Assembly: GCA_036897095.1 (NCBI GenBank)
Contig: JAYMSP010003363.1
Span: 1-20,070, forward strand
Origin: Plantago elongata
Lineage: Eukaryota > Streptophyta > Magnoliopsida > Lamiales > Plantaginaceae
Direction of reading: 5' to 3'
DNA length: 20,070 nucleotides
Shown here in pieces: positions 8,959 through 19,412 of this stretch. Below the pieces are notes generated by a model, which saw only the letters and a program-made list of their open reading frames with translations, had not been told where the DNA came from and did no database searches. The stretch's first letter is position 1; each line of letters opens with the position of its first letter. The position numbers were made by a program, and so were the translations under genes.

Positions 8959-10003
8959 TGTAACAACCGAGTTTTTCATTATATTTATTTCATACTAATT
9001 CTTCTTCATCCTTCACTTCCTCGTTCATTTTTGTAGATTTCCCTTAAATTTCACGTTACTAATCTTAATTTACTTCTAATCTGACCCCATTCCTCTTTAA
9101 ATATTTGTATACACTAATAAAGTTTTTCTAACCGCAAATAAATATATCTTCCTTCATCAATATCTATTTAAACTTGCATAATATTCTTCTTCATAATCAT
9201 TATGATTACTATTATCTTCCTTTTCGCATAAACATTGTTTGTCATGATTCCGTTATGTATGTCGTATATGAGACAACCTCTTTCTGTAAACTCATGAAAG
9301 GTATTTCTATCATTGTTTTGGACATATTGGTTTGGCTATTGATTAATTTTGGATTATATTATGATTGTTTGTGATCCGATTTTTTGTTTTGTCTGGTTTA
9401 GGTATCTCGTGGGTAGGCTTGGGTAGTTGTGTCTATCATGCTATTCATTGAGTGCCTTGGCCTATTTCCCCTTGGCGCGAGGTAGAAGTAGCCGAGGTCT
9501 TTGAGGGTCATAGGATTTCACCCATGAACGTATGCAGGGTATTGTTTGTTCAGAGTCGCTCTCTGGAGGGAATCACAAGGGCATTTGGGAGAGATAAGGA
9601 GCGGCATAGAATTTGTTTGTTATGATTCTTCTTCTTGATTGTATTTGATATTGATATGTTCATGATTTGATTGTTTTCTATATAACCTATTTTTTTACTC
9701 ACTCACTGACACTTGCATGAACCTCACTGAGTTTTATCTCACCACTCTTTCTATCTTCCCTTCCTTGAAGGTGTTCATCTGGTGTGTCCGAGTTTTAGAA
9801 GTTCAACAATCTCTGAGAGTGGGGGAAATTATTGGGGTTTTCTAGTTGCTTGACTTGTAAACTTTTGGACCTTGAAAATTGTAATCTTTGTTAGCATTGT
9901 TTAGATGATATTTTAAAATATTTATTCTTTGGAGAATTTGTAATTATCCTTCACCGTAATCAAAGGTTTTATTTAAAAACATGGTCGTTTTCGTAGTGTT
10001 ACA
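8959..10003 (+). mobile_element. Solo LTR (1045 bp), probably Ty3-type
   Basis: Starts TGTAACAACCGAG and ends GTGTTACA, with perfect 7-bp inverted termini (TGTAACA/TGTTACA). It is flanked by TCAAT (8954-8958) and TCAGT (10004-10008), a 5-bp target duplication with one change. It splits the gag frame, whose two sides continue the protein seen uninterrupted in element A. It holds no PBS, PPT or coding domain; the 66-codon ORF at 9174-9374 is chance. A GC-richer block at 9400-9600 (GCCTTGGCCT, CTTGGCGCGAGG) may be R/U5-like. Confidence 0.75.
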
Positions 10004-10099
10004 TCAGTGGTGAGATTATTTATGTCATCAAGGAAGGACCAATAAAAATCAGACATCTCAAACAAGTGATTGGAGTATTTGATGGCCAGAGAAACGCTA
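10004..10099 (+). pseudogene. gag: gag of element B, second segment
   Basis: Between the two solo LTRs, this segment encodes EIIYVIKEGPIKIRHLKQ and then VFDGQRNA, matching the gag stub of element A at 7213-7310. The first five bases repeat the target site of the preceding LTR. Confidence 0.7.
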
Positions 10100-10789
10100 T
10101 GAAAGTGCAGGATGTTGCATGAACTGTTGCACCAACAGTCAATGTAACACCATATGTTCAGCAGATTGCACTTTGCAGGATTATGGACTCTATTATTTAA
10201 TTACCATTCTTCACTAACAATTACCTAGTTCCACGTGTGTTTAGTCTTTGTATTTTGCAGGAGTTTTCTTATATCAAGAGAGACTCTAAAGAAATCGTAT
10301 CTCAACAATTATCAAGATCAGATTGACTTTTGGAGTGAACAAGAAGCAAAGGACTCTTGGTAGTTGAGATTTTGTGGACTCTTAAAGATAAGTATAAGCA
10401 TCAAAACCCATAGGCTTGATCCGGTCAGATTGAACATCTATATATACAAGATCGAGCTCATTGTGAAGAGTACTTCGTGAAAAGCAAGCTTCACATTTAC
10501 TAGTCTTTGAAACCTTCTAGATAGGTCTTCTAGATATATAGGATGAGAATAGAGTTTTTCTATTCTGACTAGTGTTTTGTGGTTCAAGGTCTCTTGAATC
10601 TTTTTGTACACCCGTTGCTTATTTTAGTGGATATTTGTCGAGAGGCTTCGACAGGTATATATCTATATACATGCTAAGATTATTTGTTTATTTCCGCTGC
10701 TTTGTTTCATACTCTGTTGCACGCATTGTTGCACCAATATTAGTGAAAACAACGTATTAGTACAAAAGTCCCGGTCCTATATTCTTTCA
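10100..10789 (+). mobile_element. Second solo LTR (690 bp)
   Basis: Starts TGAAAGTGCAGG and ends ATTCTTTCA, with perfect 6-bp inverted termini TGAAAG/CTTTCA. It is flanked by CGCTA (10095-10099) and CGCTG (10790-10794), a near-perfect 5-bp duplication. Element A has no insert at this place. An internal TATATATAC at about 10438 could be its promoter. TGTTGCACCAA occurs twice, at 10125-10135 and 10727-10737. The family is unassigned, and the ORF at 10572-10760 is not a gene. Confidence 0.7.
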
Positions 10790-13102
10790 CGCTGATGCTG
10801 AAGGTAGTGACACTTCTACTAGTGATAGTGGTCGTGTTGCTGTGGGACAAGTTGAGTATGAAGATAAACCTCATGAATTCTAGACATCGGAAGATGCCAA
10901 GAGACACAGTAGGTTGGATGGTCAAGCTCGTAATATCATCATTCGATCGACGTCTGAGAATATACAGTGCAAACTGAAGTGTGCAAAGATGGCGAAAGTT
11001 GCCTAGGAATTGATTGAAGAAATCTATGCCGGAACTGAGACAACCAAGGAAAATAAGTTCGAAGTTCTGAAGTTGAAATTCCAAAACTTCAAATAGGTTC
11101 CCAATGAAACTTTGGAATAACATGATTTTCTGTTTACTACTCTCATGAGTGAAATGGCTGCACTTGGAGAAAGTGACAGATAATCAAATTATGAGAAGGT
11201 GAAAATCATCGTCAGAAGTTTGAACTAGAATTGGGAGCATACCCAGTATGTCTACTTCAATCAGAGAATGCCCGAAATCACTCCAGTTGAACTTTTTTCA
11301 CATTTAGCCACTGTAAACTAAGAGACAACTCAACGAGGTTTGGCTGCATTTGAAAAGTTGCAGAGTGTTGCTCTAGTGACCCAAGGAAGTGTCTGAAGAA
11401 AATGCTCTTGCAGTGCGTCACATGAAGAAATATGTGAGTCAAGAGATTGAAAGGAGAAAAGAAAAAGAGAAGCTGAAAAAGCATCTCGGCCCAAAATACC
11501 ATCAGTACAAGAACATCCAAATGAACAACTCTCTGAATAACCCTGCTCAGAAAGCGGTTAGTACTGAAGTTGCTGAAATTGGGAATGATATCTACTTCTA
11601 TTGTTAGAAACCCGGTCACTTCAAATGTGATTGTCCTGGTTTTAACAAGCTAAAGATGGGTGACAAAAAGGAGAGAAGAACATTCAAGAGAACTCAGTGG
11701 GCATTGCTCACTGAAGAGAGAAAGAAGATCCAAATTCAACTTGATGCTCTGGATATTGAGTCAGATTCTGAATATAAGGATTCAGAAGACTCAAAATTAC
11801 CATCACCAAAATTGTGTGAGATTACTCACGATGTTATCGATTTTAGCCTAAAGAAGAATGATTTGTGTGGAGTTGCTGAGATAGTAGGTCCTGACATTTC
11901 CAACATTGAGGAATGCCTTATGGTTGATGATGTAATAAACACATCATAATTCTTATACTATGAAAGTGATGATGACGGCATAAAGGATTTGGAATTGGTC
12001 AAGAGTGAACTTGATCGATATGAGAGAGAATTTTTGGTTGTTGAGTCAAAGAACAAACTTCTAGAAGAATGCAAAGAAACTCTTGAAAAAGAGATTTGTG
12101 ATTTGACCAAAGTATCTGTGATTAAGAAAGCTGAAATAGCATCTCTGAAGTCTCAGATATCGGAGAATGAAAATTCTCATGAACTAGCCGTGAAAGAGAA
12201 ATGAGAAGCTGAAGAAACTTTTTCTGAAAATGAAGAACTTAGAAAGAAGAAAGTTTCTTTCAAATCTTTTGTCAATGCTAGTGACACTCTCATGGAGGTT
12301 CAATCATATATGAGAGACCCTTCTGAGAAAGGAGGACTTGTACTTGATGCCCAATCAAGTAATTCCACTCCTTTGAAGAAGAGTGATGGAAGCTTGACCT
12401 TTGTAAAAAGTCAATAGAAAGGTTCCGAAGAAACCTATAGCATTGGTCAGGAAGCTAGGATTCTTGACAAAGGTAAAGCAGTTGCGACCAAACCTTTGAA
12501 GGAATAACAAGTCCCAAAGAAACTTGTGGAAAAGGTTTATGAAAAGAAACATGATCCTTTAACTTGTGATCATCCACAATGTTGTATCACTAGGAAGGGA
12601 AGCATCGCCGATTTGGGTGTATTTCCTACTGTACCATTCTATGGATTTAGGGATAATGCAGAAACTAGTGAGGCTGCTATAAATCTTGTTCAGAAAGCCA
12701 ATGGTGCTCGAAATGGTATTGGCTATCATGCTACCGAGAAGGTCCTAATGCAACAATAAGGAAGGACAAGAGTGATGGTGGAAAGATATAATTGCTTATA
12801 GTAATTATCAAAAGTGGAAACAATCCCAAGCCACTAAAAATCTGAATGACAGGGCTAGAAGAAACTTGGCCAGGAAGACTAAGCTTGCTGAAAAGCAAAC
12901 TCAGAAACCTGACAGGTCTCTGAAGTCACCACGAGGAACACCAATGAACACACCAAGAATCGATCTGAGATCCGATGATTCTAAGATTCCTCTTTATGTT
13001 CCAAGTAGACAAAAACCAACTCCTAAGAGATTCATTCAGAAATGGATTCCCAGAGGAAGAGTGTTTAGTCTAAGTGGTTCTGTTGTTGAAGCACGAACCT
13101 AA
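10790..13102 (+). pseudogene. gag: gag of element B, main part: zinc knuckle, coiled coil and long spacer
   Basis: Frame 3 carries gag from 10791 (ADAEGSDTSTSDS) to about 11390 with several stops, including KLKFQNFK then a stop. Frame 1 then runs to about 12760, and frame 2 from 12866 to 13100. The zinc knuckle is at 11593-11634: its first Cys is Tyr (TAC at 11593) and the conserved Gly is a stop (TAG at 11605), while C, H and C at 11602, 11617 and 11632 remain. At 11989-12204 a clear coiled coil follows (LVKSELDRYEREFLVVESKN, EECKETLEKEI). Later come a basic block (ARRNLARKTKLAEKQTQKP) and RFIQKWIPRGR. A gag this long past the knuckle, with a coiled coil, is typical of Sireviruses. Gag would form the cytoplasmic virus-like particle. 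Confidence 0.75.
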
Positions 13103-13119
13103 CTCCTATTTCTTGTTTT

Positions 13120-13540
13120 GTGAAGAACGCGTCATGGACTAACGCTCAATGGCTATTTGATAGTGGATGTGGGAAGCACATGACAGGAGACAAAGCAAAC
13201 ATGGTCGATTATAGAGCATGTGATACTAGACCAAACATCAGGTTTGCCAGAGAAGAATTAAATCTTTCCATAGGATTTGGCAACGTCAAATTGGGATCCC
13301 TCACAATCTATGACGTATTACATGTTAATGGTTTGAAATATAATGTTCTAAGCATGACCAATTTGCAGATAGGGGATATTCGGTAAAAATAAAATCGAAG
13401 TTCTGCAAATTGATTGACAATGAGTCAAACCAGTCAATCTTGGTTGGTAGGAGAAAAGGAAGTTTATATGTCTCTGATTGGACATCTGCCACGACTGAAA
13501 AATTTCTCATCGTGAGTCAATCAGGTCACACTGAAGAACA
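13120..13540 (+). pseudogene. pol: Aspartic protease region of element B pol
   Basis: Frame 1 gives WLFDSGCGKHMTGD, with the catalytic Asp codon at 13159-13161 in the copia D-S/T-G-C motif. It is followed by IGFGNVKLGSLTIYDVLHV and YNVLSMTNLQ, the usual second half of the domain. The frame breaks at 13386, and the rest reads in another frame (LYVSDWTSATTEKF, about 13460-13510). This enzyme would process Gag-Pol. The catalytic triad is present, but the domain is not translatable as a whole. Confidence 0.8.
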
Positions 13541-13544
13541 TTAG

Positions 13545-14740
13545 TTATGGCACAAGAGAATGAGTCACTTGAATTTTAAAACTTTGAACAAACTTGCCAA
13601 GAAAGAGTTAGTGGTTGGATTAACTAAAGCAAACAGTGTCTACTCTGCTTGTCAATTGGGAAAACAATCCAAAACCTCTTTCAAGTCCAAAATCAGGCAT
13701 TCATGTGTTAGACCACTCAACTATTACACATGGATATTTAGAATCATCTATGACTAGTTATGCAGGAAAGAAGTATGGTCTAGTTATTGTAGATGACTTC
13801 TCTAGGTTTACCTGGGATGTCTTTCTGAAATAAAATTCTGATGCTAGGGTGGAGATACCAAACTTGCTGAACAAGCTTGAAGTCATGAAAAATGACAAGG
13901 TATCTGCAATCAGAACAGACCATAGTACTAAATTTGTCAACCAGTACATAAAAGAGTTTTGTACCTGCAAAGGTATACAACATCAACTATCTTCAGTAAG
14001 GACACCACAACAAATGGTGTTGCTGAAAGGAAGGATAAGACCCTTAAAGAAGCTGCAAGGACAATGCTAGTTGATGCTGAAATAAGTTAAATTTATTGGG
14101 TTGAAGCTGTAAATACAATATGCTACACTCAGAACAGATGTTGATAATCAAACACCATGACAAAAATCCTTATGAGCTTTTTGTTGGTAGACCCCCTAAT
14201 ATCAAACATTTGAGGGTGTTTGGTTGTAGATGTTTTGTTCTTAACAACGGTAAAGTATACTTGTGAACATTTCAACCAAAGGCTGATGAAGGCGTATTTC
14301 TTGGTTATTCTATGAATAGCAAAGCCTCCAGAGTATACAACAAAAGAATAAAGAAGATTGAAGAATCAGTTCATGTAGTATTCTATGAAGGAAGCAAGAA
14401 AATACCCCTTTATGAAGAACTCTCAAATATATTCAAGGAACTCCTGATTAAGGATTTTGAAGAGGAACACTCAAAGAGGAGAAACTCTGTCATTAATATT
14501 GAGGATGAGTCTGGCGAAGAAAAGCATGATATGCCTAGTAACAACCAGATGACTCTTAGACATGATGAAGAATTTCCTATGGGAATTTCAGAAATGGATA
14601 CTGAGAATATCCATCATAGAGACCTTTTTGGGAATAACCTTTCTGAAAGACGTATTCCAGAAACCTCTAACACTGAACAAGTATTTGATATTTACCACAC
14701 TTCTAGTGTACAAAATATCACTGATACTGTAGAAGTATAA
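13545..14740 (+). pseudogene. pol: Integrase of element B pol (HHCC and DDE core)
   Basis: Begins LWHKRMSHLNF (His codons 13551 and 13566). The first Cys of the HHCC zinc motif is Tyr (TAC 13641) and the second (13650) remains, followed by QLGKQSKTS. In the core, the first Asp lies in CATGGAT (13733-13735), IRTDHSTKF gives the second Asp (13918-13920) and the Glu is at 14025-14027. Asp to Glu is 107 nt; one base is missing in the CCACAACAAATGG stretch, and adding it gives the family's D-x35-E spacing. The C-terminal part is clear: YELFVGRPPNIKHLRVFGC, then FQPKADEGVFLGYSMNSKA. From 14400 a variable acidic linker continues to 14740. Stops and frame changes occur at about 13757, 13833, 14010 and 14090. 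Confidence 0.82.
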
Positions 14741-14806
14741 AGTCATAATTGTAGTGATTCACATTCATATCACGTAGATAATGACCTTACTAGTTCAGAG
14801 CCAATT

Positions 14807-15780
14807 ATGAAATGGATTAGAGATCATCCTGCAAAGGATGTGATTGGTGCAATTGATCAAGGTGTTAGAACTAGGAGAGCAATAGCTGAAAATGCAGATT
14901 CTATCTTTGATGTTTTATCTCAAAACATTGAACCTAAGGCTATTGAAGATGCATTAAAGGATCAAGACTGGATCTCTACATTGCCAGAAGAGTTGGATCA
15001 ATTTGAGAGAAACAAGGTCTGGAAACTAGTCCCATTTTTAGATGGAATATATGTTATTGGAACTAAGTGGATTTTCAGAAATAAGATGAATGAGTCTGGT
15101 GAAATAGCCAGAAACAAAGTAAGGTTGTTTGCCAAGGGATTTACCCAGACTTAAGGCTTAGACTTTGATGAGTCATATGCACCAGTTGCAAGATTGGATG
15201 CAACCAGACTATTTCTAGCCTTTGCAGCTCATAATGACTTTAATGTTTATCAGATGGATGTTAAAACTGTAATTCTGAATGATGAACTTGCAGAGGAAGT
15301 CTATGTTGATCAACCACCAGGCTTTGAAGTTTCCTCAAATAGTAGGATGGTCTATGAGTTACAAAGAGCTCTATATGGACTGAAACAGGCTCCAAGAGCA
15401 TGGTATGACACTTTTGCCAAATACCTTATGGAAAGTGGTTTTAAGAAAGGTGAAGTTGATAAAACTTTGTTTACCTTAAACCATAATGGGAAACTACTTT
15501 TAGTTCATTTATATGTTGGTGACATTATATTTGGATCTAAAGACAAGCAACTTTGTGATGACTTTGCAGATCTTATGAAGAGTGAATTTGAGATGAGCAT
15601 GATGGGAAATTGAACTATTTCCTAGGATTGCATGTCAAGCAACTCAATGATGGAATATTCATTAGTCAAACAAAGTATGCAAATGATATGCTCAACAAGT
15701 TTAATCTGAAGCCTTCTGAAAAGAATGCCAAGATACCTATGAGCAAAAATGACTTATACTTAATTTGATAAGAGTGTTGA
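14807..15780 (+). pseudogene. pol: Reverse transcriptase of element B pol
   Basis: Frame 2 gives VIGTKWIFRNKMNESGEI, a stop at 15152-15154, then [41 protein letters not shown] and [13 protein letters not shown], all standard copia RT blocks. The catalytic YVDD reads YVGD (GGT at 15518-15520), losing one of the two metal-binding Asp residues. After 15613 a frame change leads to [20 protein letters not shown] and YANDMLNKFNLKPS, ending in stops at about 15765. In a live element it would copy the RNA from the tRNA-iMet primer. Here it is dead by both stops and substitution. Confidence 0.88.
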
Positions 15781-16455
15781 AGAAAATAAGTATAGGAAGT
15801 TGATAGGTTCACTCCTCTACCTTACTGCAATCAGACCTGATATTCAATATGCAGTCGGTGTGTGCGCTAGATTTCAGACAAATCTCATGCAATCACACTA
15901 CAACATTGCTAGAATATATTAAGGTATGTCTAAGGTACTGTAGAAGTTGGACGGTGGTATCCTAAAGAAAGTGTATTGAGGTTAGTTGGCTACTCAGATG
16001 CTGACTATGCTGGATCAATGCCTGAGAGGAAAAGTACTTCATGAACTTATCAATTTCTGGGAACTAGACTTATCTCATGGTTTATCAAGAAGCAAAACTC
16101 AATTGTTACTTCTACCACAGAGACTGAATATCTTGCTGTTGGTTATTGTGCTACTCAGGTACTATGGATACAACAACAACTCAGAGACTATGGACTTAAT
16201 GAAGAGAAAACTTCCATTTTATGTGACAACACAAGTGCTATTGCGATTACTCAGAATCCAAAGTTCCATGCTAGAATTAAGCACATTGATGTTAGACACC
16301 ACTTCATCAGAGACCATGTTGAGAAAGATAATATAGAGATTCTATAGGTTGGTACTGAAGATCAACTTGCAGATATCTTCACTAAGCCACTCCAGGAAAG
16401 TAGGTTTTTAACCTTAATACATAGTCTTGGGTTAATGGAGTTGCCACATAACTAA
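15781..16455 (+). pseudogene. pol: RT thumb/connection and RNase H of element B pol
   Basis: Reads YRKLIGSLLYLTAIRPDIQY at about 15792-15850, then YSDADYAG (about 15991-16014), TTETEYLAVGYCATQVLWI, LCDNTSAIAITQNPKFHAR, KHIDVRHHFIRDHVEKDNIE, a stop, and QLADIFTKPLQ. It ends LPHN and TAA at 16453-16455. The acidic residues of the RNase H core (SDAD, TETE, CDNTS) are visible. The end is fixed by this stop, which sits where copia pol normally ends. The 116-codon frame at 15986-16336 is an out-of-frame shadow. Confidence 0.85.
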
Positions 16456-17314
16456 AAAGTTCTAAATCTCTAAAAGATTATGTAAGAATCAGAGAAAACG
16501 AAACATGTTTCTGAAATGGGTATTCAGATAACCTACATGAAAAGAAGGATGATAAGTTTTCTGAGACTTATGACTCAAAAAGCCTAAGATCTTCTAGAAA
16601 TAGGAATCTAGAAAGACTGGTTGTTATATAGTCCATAAGTATATATCAGTAGAACTCAAATACTATGGACAGGTCAATATCCAGTGGTACTTTCTGAAAC
16701 AAGAAATTTAGAATACCAATCAAAGTCATGAAGTATGAGAGAACAAATAGTCCAACAAAGTAACATGAAACATGTCTAGGGTTTTGTGTTTTTACCATTT
16801 ATATGATAAGTAACATGAAACAAGACTTTCTCTCTGAAATGATAAGACCAAACGTCTCTAGTCTCTCACACTAACAGTGACTTATGGATATATATTGCCA
16901 AAATTCATTAAGTGGACACGGAAACATTTGTTGATTGATATCATTGCACAGATATTCAATCATAGCCCATGATGAATAAATGTTTGATCTCAAAGTGTGA
17001 GATTAAATCTCGGCAAGTAATGCATGTTGCAAATACAGTCATGGCCCACTTGGCATTTAATTCAAAGTAGAAATGTATACCACGCCGATGCAATGTACAC
17101 ATAGACACATACAAATTTCGATACGTATGTTGTATCTATGTAATTTTATCTTGATAATAGGAGCAGTATAAAGGATTCTGGTAAGAGACAAAGACTTTTA
17201 CCAAATCCGAAATTTTCACTTGCATAAAAGCAAAAACTCTCGAAGTTTTCTGCAAAACCATATGTTAATCATTTGTTTTCTGTTTGGTCTTCTGAAAAGA
17301 TAGACTAAATTCTG
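16456..17314. other. Non-coding spacer between pol and the env-like ORF
   Basis: About 860 nt without a coding frame. A short direct repeat GTAACATGAAACA occurs at about 16760 and 16809. Near the 3' end are a TATA box (17167) and pyrimidine-rich stretches such as TTTGTTTTCTGTTTGGTCTT (from 17273) ahead of GAAAAG, which could be a splice acceptor. I see no LTR or PPT. Confidence 0.5.
17167..17174 (+). promoter_or_regulatory. TATA-like box upstream of the env-like ORF
   Basis: TATAAAGG lies 199 nt before the preferred ATG (17366). A second TATATAAAGGG at 17355-17365 abuts that ATG. Either could be an internal promoter, but this is by motif only. Confidence 0.35.
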
Positions 17315-18951
17315 TTGAATTCAAGAACTTCTTCTCTAATCTTACCCAGTACTCTATATAAAGGGATGGCACCCAGAAAGACCTCATCCAAGAACTCAGT
17401 TGCGACTGCTTCTTCTGCTGAAAAGCAAGGAGAAAAAGTTTTACAAGTGTTGAACAAACGCTTGCTGGGTGATTTCAACCTAGAGGACTGGACTTCCATC
17501 CTCAAAACGAATTGGGGGAGACACATGGTTGAGAAATACCTAAATGTGGCTATCTCTTCCACACCGGACAAAAACTTGTCCAAGGCTCACATCAAGAAGT
17601 TTCTAAGTGTTGCACGCGCTGGATTGTCTCCAGTTGATGTATTGGAATTTTACAATTATGCCCAAGTCTACACAAGGATAATGAACAACGTTGAAGAATC
17701 GTTCATAAATTCCCAGGTTCAAGGTGTAGAAATACATCTTGATTGTGACTCTTTCTGCAAAATCTTCCGTCTCAAGAATCGTGGGACAACATATGAGATA
17801 GATACGAGAGAAAAGACTATGAATACTAGTATCAGAGTGTTGTATGAAGAAGCAACAAATGACAAGATTGAGGACCGCCCATCTTCTATCATTCTGGGTG
17901 ACATCAAAACAAGACACCTCTTTGAGCACTAGAATATGCTAGCCATCATCCTTCACAGGTGCCTATATGGCAACAAATGAGGCATTGACCAGATCAGTCT
18001 GGAGAGATGGATGATAATGGACCTTCTCCAGAATGAGCTAAATGATAGAGATAACCTCTTCAATTGGGGAAAATATCTCTTCATGAAGTTGTGAACAGGG
18101 TCAATGAGTTTGAACCCAAAATTGTTAAATGACGTGCTGACACCAAGTCAAATATACATTATGGTCTGAAAATTTGCTACATTTTAGAGAAATGTGGAGT
18201 TGTGCTCAGAGAGAACATGGACATCCCAGTGACCAACATAATGTACCGACACACTCATGAGGAAGCCTTGAAAAAGGTTGCCACAGATGAGTTGGTTGCT
18301 CTGGGAGAAGGGGTATCTGAAGAGATACAGGTTGAGGTCCAAAATGCTAAGAAACCAAGGACAAATAAACCTAGGCAAGAGAAGAGGATACATCTTGTCT
18401 TTGATGATACTCCTAAGCCAGAGAAGGAAACACAAGATGTTGAGGCCCAACAACCCCTTCCATTCCAGAAGGACTCTAGTTCTGAAAAGAGATCCTTGAG
18501 CTTAGGTAAGATGCCAGAGCTATCTATGAATGAGCTCAATGAAATAGATGAGTCTGTCCCAGACATTAATATGGACTTAGAGGATGATGTGCCACTTCAA
18601 ATGGTTTTCAAAAGATCAAGGATAGAGATTCATGGTGGAGCCTCTAGCTCAGCTTCGTTGACCAAGAAAGCTAAGGTTGCAAAAGACGCAATCGCATAGA
18701 GGTTGGTTGAAGATGTCACACTCCAACAAGCAAAAGAAGGCTTGGCAATGGATGACCGAATGATGGAAGATTCTGACATTGCTTCCACATTCAAGTTGCC
18801 AGTAGACTTAATTGCTGAAGAAATTCCTGCACCTGAGTAGGTTCCTCAACCTTCTGAGATGGGAACTCAGAACGTTCAAATAGAGGAAAGGTCCGAAGTA
18901 CCAGAAACTTTAAGCCCTGAATTGGAAGCCACAGTGCCTGAAGATACACAG

Positions 18952-19033
18952 GTAATAAGAGTAGTCTATATCTAACTTGAGAAACATTTAAATAATGTTT
19001 AACTTGTTACTGATAAACATCCTTTGTTACAAG
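18952..19033 (+). other. Putative intron 1 of the env-like gene (82 nt)
   Basis: Donor CAG|GTAATAAG, acceptor TTGTTACAAG|C. The exon before it ends on a complete codon. The exon after it (19034-19139) is one base out of register with its obvious frame (PIPLNEEEVPSTSAPQEQEL), so a small indel or another acceptor is needed. Confidence 0.45.
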
Positions 19034-19139
19034 CTTTCATGGAGACATCACAGCAGGGGAAGATAGTGTGCCTATCCCTCTGAATGAAGAAGAGGTTCCT
19101 TCAACCTCTGCACCACAAGAACAAGAGCTTGTGTAACAG

Positions 19140-19222
19140 GTAGTCAATTGTCTCTAAAAAGAAACAATATTGTACTTATCAAAATTCTTGTGTGTTTCTA
19201 ACTTCATGTTGTCTCTATACAG
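19140..19222 (+). other. Putative intron 2 of the env-like gene (83 nt)
   Basis: Donor ACAG|GTAGTC, acceptor CTCTATACAG|GC with a pyrimidine-rich tract. It is phase 0 on both sides, joining QELV-stop-Q to the fully open exon APTEKAIEMVETPQAQEIPK (19223-19330, 36 codons). Confidence 0.55.
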
Positions 19223-19330
19223 GCTCCAACTGAGAAAGCTATTGAAATGGTGGAAACACCACAAGCACAAGAGATTCCAAAGGATGAAAAACCTTCTGAA
19301 GAAATTGTTTTTGAGCCTTCCATTGTGGAG

Positions 19331-19412
19331 GTATTAAAATAAGAATCATTTTCTCCATGAATAACTTGTGTAAATCAATTTGCTTAATCAAATTCTTTGC
19401 TTCTTCGAATAG
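19331..19412 (+). other. Putative intron 3 of the env-like gene (82 nt)
   Basis: Donor GAG|GTATTA, acceptor TTCTTCGAATAG|GT. It is phase 0 on both sides: SIVE joins VHSKEKVT. The next exon has a TAG at 19437-19439 and ends at CTGTAAG|GTACGC, a fourth donor at 19472 whose intron is cut by foreign DNA. Confidence 0.55.

Noticed and set aside
15986-16336. 116-codon plus ORF
   Set aside because: Out-of-frame reading over the RNase H domain, whose true residues lie in another frame.
17305-17932. Minus-strand ORFs opposite the env-like gene (17305-17583, 17603-17929, 17719-17907)
   Set aside because: They are shadows of the plus-strand coding frame, with no domain or context.
18184-18566. Minus-strand ORFs of 89 and 103 codons
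   Set aside because: Antisense to the env-like frame; the Ser/Leu-rich content is what complementing a Glu/Lys-rich region gives.
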